From Acidimicrobiaceae bacterium (GTDB lineage Bacteria; Actinomycetota; Acidimicrobiia; Acidimicrobiales; Ilumatobacteraceae): a stretch of DNA of 64,000 nucleotides. The position numbers and the translations under genes are program-made. Location: positions 1-64,000 of the forward strand of contig JADKGZ010000005.1 in assembly GCA_016722025.1 (NCBI GenBank), read 5' to 3'. Below, in pieces: positions 16,678 to 24,151 of the stretch (positions are counted from its first letter, which is position 1; each line of letters begins with the position of its first letter). A model generated the notes under the pieces. That model searched no databases. It was not told where the DNA came from and worked only from the letters and a program-made list of their open reading frames with translations.

Positions 16678-18212
16678 ACCCCCACCTCGTCCGCGGGCAG
16701 CTCGAGCACGAACCGGGCGCCGGGCTCGCCGTCGAGCCGGTCTTCCACCCACACTCTGCCGCCGTGCATGCGGATGTGCTCGTCGACCAGCGACAGGCCC
16801 AGGCCGGCGCCGTCGCTGCTGCTGCGCCGACCGGCCACAGCACCGCGGGCGAAGCGCTCGAACACCAGGTTGCGTTCCTCCACGGGCACCCCCAAGCCGT
16901 GGTCCTCGACCGTGATCCAGATGTGACCCAACGGCTCGCCCTCGCCCTCCGGTTCGGTGATCGCGATCGTCGCGTCACCTCCACCGTGCAGCCGGGCGTT
17001 GTCGATGAGGTTGGCCATCACGCGCGCCAGGCGTCGTCGGTCGCCGCGGATGATCACTCGCTCGGCCCGCTCGGTGACAGCGACCGGCGTGGCCGGCGCG
17101 CTGCTCGCGGCCACGGCGTGCCGAACGAACTCGGCCACCAGGAGATCGTCGAGGTTGAGCCGGATGGCACCGGCATCGAACCGCGAGATCTCCAGCAGGT
17201 CTTCCACCAAGCCCTGGAAACGGGTGACGTCGGCGACCAGCAGATCGAGTGCTGCCTGCGCGCGTTCAGGCATGTCGTCGCGGCGAGCCTGCATCACCTC
17301 GGCGCTCGCAGCGAGTGTCATCAGTGGCGAGCGCAGCTCGTGGCTGACGTCGCTGGCGAACCGCGCGTCGCGCTCCACTCGCGCCTGCAGCGCGGCCGCC
17401 ATGTCGTTGAACGAGTTGGCGAGCACGCTGAGGTCGGGGTCCTCCGTGGGCTCCAGACGGGTGTCGAGCCGGCCGCCGGCGATCGCCTTGGCCGCCTGGG
17501 CGGCGTCGCCCAGTGGGCGGACCGCCCTGCTGGCGACCAGAGTGCCCAGCAGCGCGCCGGCCAACGTGGTGATGAACCCGGCGAACAGCAGGCTCAGCAG
17601 CACGCTGTCGAGGGTGCTGGAGGCGTCGTCGAGAGCGACGAACTCGAAGTAGCTGGCATCGGTGACCGTGAGCGGGATGCCGATCACGAGCACCGGGTCG
17701 TCGCCGATGCGGGTGATCATGCGCGAGGGCGTGGAGTCGTCGATGACGCGCTGCAGCAAGGCCACCGGGATGTTGTCGGGGCCGAACTGGGTGGAACTGC
17801 CGCTGCTCCACGTGCCGCGGTAGTTGATGGCGAATCGCGCCACTCCCAGCGAGTTGAGTCGATCGATCGCCGGCTTGGCCGACGGGTTGTTGGCGCTCAA
17901 CTCGTTCTGTGCCACCTGCGCATTGCGGTAGGCCTGCTCGATGCCTGCCTTGTCGCGCTGGTTCACCACGCTGCTGCGAGTGAAGCTGTACGCGGCAGTG
18001 GCCAGGAAGCTGGAGAGGAGCAGGGCGCCGAACCCGAACATCAGCAGGATGCGAGAGCGCAGGCTGAGCCGGCGAGGTTGGATGTCGCGCCACCGCTGGC
18101 GCCACCGATCAGCCCGGCTGCTGGGTGGGATGGTCAGGGCCGCGGTGATGTCGTTGCTCGCGCCGCCGGCAGTGCCCGTGCTGGCGAGCATGCTCGGGTG
18201 AGCCTGCGTCAC
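16674..18212 (-). CDS. mtrB: sensor histidine kinase MtrB
   Basis: About 512 residues. A first membrane helix at about 48-70 (ILLMFGFGALLLSSFLATAA) is followed by an extracytoplasmic domain of ~120 residues, a second helix (VLLSLLFAGFITTLAGALLG), a HAMP linker (ASRAVRPLGDAAQAA), the H-box DVSHELRSPL with His about 291, and an ATPase domain with N-box LIDNARLHGGG, GLGVPVEERN and GAGLGLSLVDEH. It phosphorylates MtrA, which controls cell-wall and division genes in actinobacteria. The GTG start at 18212 overlaps the mtrA stop; an ATG at 18188 is the alternative. Confidence 0.9.
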   Translation of the reverse strand: MTQAHPSMLASTGTAGGASNDITAALTIPPSSRADRWRQRWRDIQPRRLSLRSRILLMFGFGALLLSSFLATAAYSFTRSSVVNQRDKAGIEQAYRNAQVAQNELSANNPSAKPAIDRLNSLGVARFAINYRGTWSSGSSTQFGPDNIPVALLQRVIDDSTPSRMITRIGDDPVLVIGIPLTVTDASYFEFVALDDASSTLDSVLLSLLFAGFITTLAGALLGTLVASRAVRPLGDAAQAAKAIAGGRLDTRLEPTEDPDLSVLANSFNDMAAALQARVERDARFASDVSHELRSPLMTLAASAEVMQARRDDMPERAQAALDLLVADVTRFQGLVEDLLEISRFDAGAIRLNLDDLLVAEFVRHAVAASSAPATPVAVTERAERVIIRGDRRRLARVMANLIDNARLHGGGDATIAITEPEGEGEPLGHIWITVEDHGLGVPVEERNLVFERFARGAVAGRRSSSDGAGLGLSLVDEHIRMHGGRVWVEDRLDGEPGARFVLELPADEVGV

Positions 18213-18898
18213 GACTGCAGTCGGTAGCCCAGGCCCCGCACGGTGACCACATGGCGCGGGTTGGCCGGATCGGATTCCACCTTGGTGCGGAGCCGGCGAA
18301 CGTGCACGTCGACGAGCCGGCCGTCGCCGAAGTAGTCGTAACCCCAGACCTTGTCGAGCAGGCTCTCGCGGCTGAACACGCGCCCAGGGTTCTGTGCGAG
18401 CTCGCACAGCAGCCGGAACTCGGTCTTGGTGAGATGCAGCTCCTGCCCACTGCGCAGCACTTTGCCTTCCTCCGGCACGATCTCGAGGTCGCCGAAGGTG
18501 AGCTTGGCATGGCCGGGGCTGATGGGCCTGATGCGGCGCAACAACGCCCGAATGCGGGCTGACAGCTCTTTGGGTGCGAACGGCTTGGTGAGGTAGTCGT
18601 CGGCGCCAGCCTCGAGGCCGGCGACCACGTCGTGAGTGTCGTTGCGGGCGGTGACCATCACGATCGGCACGTCGCTGTGGCGGCGCAGCGTGCGGCACAG
18701 CTCGAACCCGTCGATGCCCGGCAGCATGATGTCGATGAGCACCACATCGGGCGACGAGCGGTGGAAGAGCTCGATCGCCTCCTCGCCGCTGCCCGCTTCG
18801 TCGACCGTCCAGCCTTCGTCCTCGAGGGCCAACTTCACCGCTGTACGGATGCGCTCGTCGTCTTCGACGGAAAGGATGCGAGTACCCACGTCACCCAT
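18209..18898 (-). CDS. mtrA: response regulator MtrA (OmpR family)
   Basis: A 229-residue OmpR/PhoB-type regulator. The receiver has the acidic pair EDD at residues 12-14, the phosphorylated Asp56 in VLIDIMLPGIDG, and Lys in YLTKPFAPKE. The winged helix has the signature HLTKTEFRLLCELAQ, RVFSRESLLDKVWGYDY, DVHVRRLRTKVE and VRGLGYRLQS, almost identical in pattern to actinobacterial MtrA. It is the first gene of mtrA-mtrB-lpqB. No clear -10 hexamer was found close to its ATG; it follows the inositol phosphatase gene on the same strand by 37 nt, so readthrough is possible. Confidence 0.93.
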   Translation of the reverse strand: MGDVGTRILSVEDDERIRTAVKLALEDEGWTVDEAGSGEEAIELFHRSSPDVVLIDIMLPGIDGFELCRTLRRHSDVPIVMVTARNDTHDVVAGLEAGADDYLTKPFAPKELSARIRALLRRIRPISPGHAKLTFGDLEIVPEEGKVLRSGQELHLTKTEFRLLCELAQNPGRVFSRESLLDKVWGYDYFGDGRLVDVHVRRLRTKVESDPANPRHVVTVRGLGYRLQS

Positions 18899-18935
18899 GA
18901 TGCCAGGCCGGGAGGCGTGTGCGGTGTGCGGTCGT

Positions 18936-19753
18936 CTAGAAGCCGAGCTCGGCGTCGATCTCGGCGAGGAGCCGCTGCATCGGCCCGAACAACCCGGGGC
19001 CGGCCGCGAGCACGGACGAGGGACGCACGGCGCCGCCGTCGAGGCTGCCGGTGATGCACCCGGCCTCGCGGGCGATGAGCTCGCCGGCCGCGAGATCCCA
19101 CGGGCCCAGCCACTGCTCGAAGTACACGTCGACGCGGCCGGCAGCCAGGTTGCACAGGTCGGGCGCGGCGGCACCCAAGCGGCGCAGATCGCGCACCCGG
19201 GGCAGCAATGCGGCAACACGCTGCGCCTGCGCGGCGCGCCGATCAGGGAGGTAGCTGAACCCCGTGGCCACCAGCGCGAGCGACAGATCGTCGGCGAGGC
19301 TGCAATGGATTCGAGTGCCGTTGAGGAAGGCGCCGCCTCCCGCTGTGGCGGTGAACAGCTCGTCGGTGGCCGGCACGAAGACCGCCCCACCTGCGCTCCG
19401 TCGCTGGTGAGCGCAGCGATGGAGACCGCCCAACCGGGCAGCCCGTACAAGAAGTTGGTGGTGCCGTCGATCGGGTCGATGAGCCAGTGCACGCCGCTCG
19501 TGCCGGGCGCATCGGTTCCTTCCTCACCGACGATTGCGTCGTGCGGGCGTGCGGCGTGGATTCCGCGCACGATGAGGGCCTCGCTGGCCCGGTCGAACTC
19601 GGTGACCATGTCGGTTGCCGACGACTTCGTGGTGGCCGCGGCGACACCTTCGCGAGCGCGGCCGTCGCGTGCCATGCGCCCCGCTGCCAGGGCCAGGTCG
19701 CAGGCCAGTTGCAGCAGCTCACTGTTGTCGTGGCCCGCCGGGTCGGCCGCCAT
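18936..19753 (-). CDS. inositol monophosphatase family protein, frameshifted
   Basis: IMPase-fold phosphatase of about 272 residues once repaired. The first half has VGEEGTDA with the metal-binding Glu and the signature WLIDPIDGTTNFLYGLPG. The second half has GWDLAAG-type PWDLAAGELIAREAGC, the other metal Asp. The break is at about 19385, where GTGGGGCGG should probably read with five G (giving AQVGAVFVPATDEL). Substrates in this family include inositol phosphate, histidinol phosphate and fructose bisphosphate; the sequence does not decide. Its ATG at 19753 overlaps the stop of the small membrane gene. Confidence 0.82.
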
Positions 19754-20031
19754 CAGCTGCGGCCGGAGCTCTCGCGCTGTTCGATCTGACGCCACTCACC
19801 CACGGCGCGCAGCACCAGCACCGCGACCACGCTCATCCCGCCTGCGGCGAGCAACGCGCCGGTGAGCGCCCCGATGCCCCTGGGCGCGGCGCACTCGCCA
19901 TCGCACTGCAGCTTGACGAGCGTGTACCCGATGAGACCGCCCGCCAGCCCGCCGATGAGGATGGCCGCGAACGCCGCCACGCGTGCGGCGGGGGAGGGCA
20001 GTGCAGAGAGTGGCCGTTCGTCGTCCGTCAC
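19753..20031 (-). CDS. small two-helix membrane protein
   Basis: 92 residues from a GTG at 20031. Two hydrophobic helices lie at about 20-41 (AFAAILIGGLAGGLIGYTLV) and 54-76 (TGALLAAGGMSVVAVLVL), separated by a short loop with two Cys (CDGEC). No family recognised. A TACGCT hexamer sits 7 nt before the GTG, and its stop overlaps the next gene, so it heads a unit with the phosphatase gene and perhaps mtrAB-lpqB. Confidence 0.65.
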   Translation of the reverse strand: MTDDERPLSALPSPAARVAAFAAILIGGLAGGLIGYTLVKLQCDGECAAPRGIGALTGALLAAGGMSVVAVLVLRAVGEWRQIEQRESSGRS

Positions 20032-20038
20032 GCTCGTC

Positions 20039-20044
20039 AGCGTA
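20039..20044 (-). promoter_or_regulatory. -10 hexamer TACGCT, leaderless
   Basis: Minus-strand TACGCT ends 7 nt before the GTG at 20031. Confidence 0.55.
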
Positions 20045-20200
20045 GACGTGAGCGCCGGACAACGAGCATCCCGCCGCCGGCTGGGGTGCAGCCGGTGCTC
20101 ACCGACCCGGAGGTTCGCACTCAAGGCACGACCCGCCCCGACCGATGACTCGTGGTTCGTCAGCGGCGGAGTGCGACGGAACGAGAGGCGGACGCGGGAC

Positions 20201-21082
20201 ATGGGTCGTTCAAGTCGAGGTATTCAGGCCATGGGTGCCGTCGCTGTCACGGCGCTGGCGTTGCTGCTGGGGGCCCCAGCGGTCACCCATGCAGCCAACG
20301 AGCTCTCGGTCAGCCAGACCCTGGTGCAGTTCCCCGACACGGCCGTCGGGTCCACGTCGTCGTCGATCGCGGTCACCTTCACGCGCGTCGCCTCCGGGAG
20401 CGGTGTCGTCAACGGCTTCGGAGGGGCTCCGGTGGACGGGTCGAACTTCAGCGCTGCCCAGAACTGCCAGGGTGCCACGCTGGCGCAAGGCGACTCGTGC
20501 ACGTACTTCTTCGTGTTCACGCCGCAGGCCACCGGCTTCCTGCAGACGACCAGCAGCATCACGCTCGAGACCGACGGCACCGAGCAGAGCTCGTTCGTCA
20601 TCACGCTGGAGGGCAACGGCACACCCGGCGCTGCCACCACCACGACGATCGCGCCCGTCACCAACCCTCCCAATGATCCGTGCGACACGGTGGTGACCAT
20701 CCGCGACCTGCCGGGTGTCTCGCTCATCCCCAATCCGTGCCCCACGACGTCGCTGAGCACCAACGACACCAAGCTCACCACCACCACTTCGGGCACCGGC
20801 AGCACGGGTGGCGGCAGCGCGGGTGGTGGCAGCGACACGACCACCGGCGGCGACAACGACCCCGACACGGACGGCAGCGGCCCTTCCACCAGCAGCGATG
20901 ATTCGAGGACGGCGACCCTGTGTGGCGCTGCTGCGCCCGGAACGCTGTGCCCGACGACCGACGGCTACAACAGCAGCCTGCCGCGCACGGGTGACGAGAC
21001 ATCCGCCATGGCAGTGCTCGCCTTGGCGCTGGTCGGCCTCGGTTCGGCAGCGCTGGTCGTGCGCCGCCCTCGTCGAATCTGA
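20201..21082 (+). CDS. secreted LPRTG-anchored surface protein with Ig-like (choice-of-anchor D type) domain
   Basis: 293 residues. A signal peptide covers about 1-32 (AVAVTALALLLGAPAVTHA). Residues about 33-145 resemble a beta-sandwich of the choice-of-anchor D/ASH type (LVQFPDTAVGSTSSSIAVTF, GDSCTYFFVFTPQATGF, SFVITLEGNG). A Thr/Pro linker and a Gly/Ser/Asp-rich stretch follow. The sorting signal is LPRTG at 260-264, then a hydrophobic helix and the basic end RRPRRI, the substrate layout for a class sortase. Translation probably starts at 20201 after GAGAGGCGG; an ATG at 20231 is possible. No sortase gene is in the window. Function unknown. Confidence 0.82.
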   Translation: MGRSSRGIQAMGAVAVTALALLLGAPAVTHAANELSVSQTLVQFPDTAVGSTSSSIAVTFTRVASGSGVVNGFGGAPVDGSNFSAAQNCQGATLAQGDSCTYFFVFTPQATGFLQTTSSITLETDGTEQSSFVITLEGNGTPGAATTTTIAPVTNPPNDPCDTVVTIRDLPGVSLIPNPCPTTSLSTNDTKLTTTTSGTGSTGGGSAGGGSDTTTGGDNDPDTDGSGPSTSSDDSRTATLCGAAAPGTLCPTTDGYNSSLPRTGDETSAMAVLALALVGLGSAALVVRRPRRI

Positions 21083-21158
21083 CGGCACCGCGGTGCCGGC
21101 CCGGCCGGCGCCCGTGTGCGGCACGTACGGCCACCGAAGACTGAGGACCGTTCAGGGC

Positions 21159-21164
21159 TAGGCT
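21159..21164 (+). promoter_or_regulatory. -10 hexamer TAGGCT, leaderless
   Basis: TAGGCT ends 8 nt before the GTG at 21173 of the mannosyltransferase gene. Confidence 0.6.
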
Positions 21165-21172
21165 GCCCGACC

Positions 21173-21910
21173 GTGCGAGCCACCGTTGTCGTCCCCACCT
21201 ACAACGAGATCGAGAACATCGAGCGGCTGATCCGCGAGGTCCTTGCTGCTGCCCCGCACGTGCAGATCCTGGTGGTCGACGACGGCAGCCCCGACGGCAC
21301 CGCCGACAAGGCCGAAGCGCTCGGCCGCGAACTGGGGCACGTCAGCGTGCTGCGCCGTACCGAGAAGAACGGCCTCGGCAACGCCTATCGGGCGGGGTTG
21401 CGCAAGGCGATCGACGACGGCGCCGAGATCTGCGTGCAGATGGATGCCGACATGTCGCACGATCCGGCAGTGCTCGCGGCACTCATCGGCAACGTCGAGT
21501 TCGGAGCCGACTTGGCCATCGGCAGCCGCTACGTGCCCGGCGGTCGCACCGTCGACTGGCCACGTCGGCGGCGGATGCTGTCGCGCTGGGGCAACCGATA
21601 CGCGGCCGGGGTGCTGGGTCTTGCCGTCAACGACGCCACCGCCGGGTACCGCGCCTACAGCGCGGCCGGGCTCGAGCAGATGCAGTTCGAGTCGGTGCAG
21701 GCCGACGGCTACGGCTTCCAGGTGGAGATGACGTATCGGCTGGTCAGCTCCGGCGGCAAGATCGTCGAGTTCCCGATCAGCTTCCACGATCGCACCGAAG
21801 GCGTCTCCAAGATGTCGGGCAGCATCATCCAAGAGGCGTTGGTGCTGGTGATGAAGCTTTGGCTCAGCGACTTTCGCGGTCGCCGCCGGCGCCGGGCCGA
21901 GGGCCGGTGA
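21173..21910 (+). CDS. polyprenol-phosphate mannosyltransferase (DPM1/Ppm1-like GT2)
   Basis: A 245-residue GT2 enzyme that transfers a sugar, typically mannose from GDP-mannose, to polyprenol phosphate on the cytoplasmic face. Motifs: VVVPTYNEIENIERLI at residues 4-19, LVVDDGSPDGTAD near 32, NGLGNAYRAGL near 64, the DxD QMDADMSHD near 86, GSRYVPGG near 117 and the acceptor region YGFQVEMTYRL. It lacks the membrane domain of longer homologues, as in DPM1 and the Ppm1 C-terminal domain. A lipid-linked mannose donor would feed glycolipid or protein glycosylation. Confidence 0.87.
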   Translation: MRATVVVPTYNEIENIERLIREVLAAAPHVQILVVDDGSPDGTADKAEALGRELGHVSVLRRTEKNGLGNAYRAGLRKAIDDGAEICVQMDADMSHDPAVLAALIGNVEFGADLAIGSRYVPGGRTVDWPRRRRMLSRWGNRYAAGVLGLAVNDATAGYRAYSAAGLEQMQFESVQADGYGFQVEMTYRLVSSGGKIVEFPISFHDRTEGVSKMSGSIIQEALVLVMKLWLSDFRGRRRRRAEGR

Positions 21911-22398
21911 GCTCGCTGAGGAAGTGGTCGGTCGGTGGTGCCCTCATTCGTCATGCCGACGGCTTGGTGCTGGTCTCCAACCGGCGCCGCGACCGGTCGG
22001 TGGAGTGGACACCGCCTGGAGGCGTGATCGATCAGGGTGAGACGCTGCTGGAAGGGTTGGCCCGCGAGGTGCGCGAGGAGACGGGCCTGGTGGTGGGCTC
22101 GTGGGCACAGCGTTGCTACACGGTCACCGTCGACGCACCCGACATGGGTTGGCAGCTCACGGTGGAGGCATGGGAGGCAGCGCAGGTGGACGGTGAGGTG
22201 GTCATCGACGATCCCGACGGCATCGTCGAGCAGGTGCGTCACGCCACCGGGGCCGAGGCAGCAACGCTGTTGCAGGCCAGCCCGCCGTGGGTGCACTCGC
22301 CGGTGGGCGAGTGGTTGGCCGGCGAGGTCGCCGACAACTACCACTTCGTGCTGCGCGGCGCCGAGCGGCGGCACGGTCGCATCGAACGCCTGGCGTGA
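21907..22398 (+). CDS. NUDIX hydrolase
   Basis: 163 residues. The Nudix box is complete: GGVIDQGETLLEGLAREVRE followed by ETG, with the catalytic RExxEE glutamates. The N-terminus VGGALIRHADGLVLVSNRR is the usual first strand. These enzymes hydrolyse nucleoside diphosphates linked to other groups; the substrate cannot be read from the sequence. GTG start overlaps the previous stop by 4 nt. The next gene, dinB, begins 4 nt after its stop, so a role in nucleotide-pool cleaning is a reasonable but unproven idea. Confidence 0.85.
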   Translation: MSSLRKWSVGGALIRHADGLVLVSNRRRDRSVEWTPPGGVIDQGETLLEGLAREVREETGLVVGSWAQRCYTVTVDAPDMGWQLTVEAWEAAQVDGEVVIDDPDGIVEQVRHATGAEAATLLQASPPWVHSPVGEWLAGEVADNYHFVLRGAERRHGRIERLA

Positions 22399-22402
22399 GC
22401 CG

Positions 22403-23689
22403 ATGAGGCCGGCCGCCCCCACGGTGGATGGTCGAACGATCCTGCACGTCGACATGGATGCGTTCTACGTGAGCGTGGAGCTGCGCAAGCGACCAGACCT
22501 GCGCGGGCAACCGGTGGTGGTTGGTGGCACCGGGTCGCGAGGCGTCATCGCGGCAGCCTCGTACGAGGCCCGCCGCTTCGGTCTGCACTCCGCGATGCCG
22601 TCGACCAGAGCCCGTCGACTGTGCCCGCACGTGGTCTTCCTCCCGGGTGACCACGAGCTGTATGCGCAGGTGAGCGCCGAGGTCCACGAGATCTTCCAGT
22701 CGGTGACACCGTTCATCGAACCGCTCGCGCTCGATGAGGCGTTCCTCGATGTCACCGGCGCGCTGCGCCTGTTCGGCAGCGGCGTACAGATCGCTCATCA
22801 TGTGCGCGATCGGGTGTGGAGCCAGCTGCAGCTGCGCTGCTCGGTGGGCGTCGCCCCCAGCAAGTTCCTGGCCAAGCTGGCATCGGTGGCGGCCAAGCCA
22901 CGGGCAACGCCGCAGGGGGTGGTCGAGGGCGCCGGAGTTTGGGAGGTGCGGCCCGGTGAGGAGCTGTCCTTCCTGCACCCACTGGCGGTGAAGTCGTTGT
23001 GGGGCGTCGGGCCCGCCACGCTGGAGCGGCTGGAACGGCTGGGCGTGCGCACCGTCGGCGACCTCGCCCAACTGGAGGAAGCGGCGTTGGTGGCAGCGGT
23101 CGGGAAGGCTCACGGCGGGCACCTCCATCGGCTGGCATGGGCGATCGACGATCGGTCCGTGGAGGTGGACAGAGCGATGAGGTCCATCAGCCACGAGGAG
23201 ACCTTCGCAACGGATCGGCACAGTCACGACGAGCTGCTCCGCGAGCTGGTTCGGCTGTCCGACGGAGTCGCCACCCGATTGCGAGCGCAGAGCACGGGTG
23301 CTCGAACGTTGACGGTCAAGGTTCGTTTCTCGGGCTTCGACACCATCACACGCTCGATCACGCTGCCATCGCCGGTCGCAACCGCTCATGGCATCGTCGC
23401 CGCGGTCGAGCCGTTGCTGCACGCCATCGACCCGTCGGCCGGCGTGCGGCTACTGGGCGTGAGTGCCAGCAACTTCGGTGACGTCACGCAGCAGTTGACG
23501 CTCGACGACCTGCTGGCGTCGGCTCCTGCGGCCGAGCAGGAGTGGCACGCCGCGGAGGAGACGATCGACGCCATCCGCACGCGGTTCGGCAGTTCGGCGA
23601 TCGGCCCGGCGAGTGCAGTGGAGGCGGACGGCTTGCGCCTGGTGCGTCGCGGCTCGCAGCAGTGGGGGCCGGAACACGACGCGACCTAG
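22403..23689 (+). CDS. dinB: DNA polymerase IV (Y family)
   Basis: A 428-residue translesion polymerase. The palm motifs are HVDMDAFYVSVE near residue 14 (first catalytic Asp) and LALDEAFLDVTG near 111 (catalytic Asp and Glu; most homologues have Ser where Ala stands). YEARRFGLHSAMPSTRAR marks the fingers, a helix-hairpin-helix follows (LWGVGPATLERLERLGVRTV), and the little finger contains ISHEETFATD and TVKVRFSGFDT. Length is normal. It probably shares a transcript with the NUDIX gene. No LexA box was seen. Confidence 0.92.
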   Translation: MRPAAPTVDGRTILHVDMDAFYVSVELRKRPDLRGQPVVVGGTGSRGVIAAASYEARRFGLHSAMPSTRARRLCPHVVFLPGDHELYAQVSAEVHEIFQSVTPFIEPLALDEAFLDVTGALRLFGSGVQIAHHVRDRVWSQLQLRCSVGVAPSKFLAKLASVAAKPRATPQGVVEGAGVWEVRPGEELSFLHPLAVKSLWGVGPATLERLERLGVRTVGDLAQLEEAALVAAVGKAHGGHLHRLAWAIDDRSVEVDRAMRSISHEETFATDRHSHDELLRELVRLSDGVATRLRAQSTGARTLTVKVRFSGFDTITRSITLPSPVATAHGIVAAVEPLLHAIDPSAGVRLLGVSASNFGDVTQQLTLDDLLASAPAAEQEWHAAEETIDAIRTRFGSSAIGPASAVEADGLRLVRRGSQQWGPEHDAT

Positions 23690-23767
23690 GTGAACGGTTG
23701 GTGCTCGCGTTGTCTCGCAGGCCGAATCGTGCGAAGATGGCGCCAGGCCACCGCCGAGGAGCTCGCC

Positions 23768-24103
23768 ATGCCGCTGTCGGAAGACGAACAGAAGATTCTT
23801 CGCCAGATCGAAGAGCAACTGCAGCGCGACCCAGGCTTCGGTCGCAACCTCGCATCTGCACGTGGTGGCAGCCGGCGGGTGCTGTTCGTGGCCAGCGCTG
23901 CAGCGGTGTGCTGCCTGGTGCTCACCATCGGCCTCCTGTCGGTCAGCCCGTACCTGTCGTTCGTGGCGTTCGTCGGGGCAGTGGTCGCTGCGCTGTTCGC
24001 CGAGCGGCACGCTCGCACGCTCAGCGAGGCGGGTCTCAATCACCTGTCCGAGTCGATGCGCGGGCGCTTCGGTGCGCCGCCACGCTCTCGCGCCGACGAC
24101 TGA
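23768..24103 (+). CDS. DUF3040 membrane protein
   Basis: 111 residues starting MPLSEDEQKILRQIEEQLQ, the hallmark of DUF3040, followed by DPGFGRNLAS and two hydrophobic helices (about 42-62, VLFVASAAAVCCLVLTIGLL; and 65-85). The ATG is preceded by GAGGAG at 23756-23761, a good ribosome binding site, so this transcript is not leaderless. In mycobacteria a DUF3040 gene lies near mraZ; here mraZ is 10 kb away. Function unknown. Confidence 0.82.
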   Translation: MPLSEDEQKILRQIEEQLQRDPGFGRNLASARGGSRRVLFVASAAAVCCLVLTIGLLSVSPYLSFVAFVGAVVAALFAERHARTLSEAGLNHLSESMRGRFGAPPRSRADD

Positions 24104-24151
24104 TCCGCACGGCGCAACCACCGACCCGGCCGCAACGACCCTGCCGGCCGC

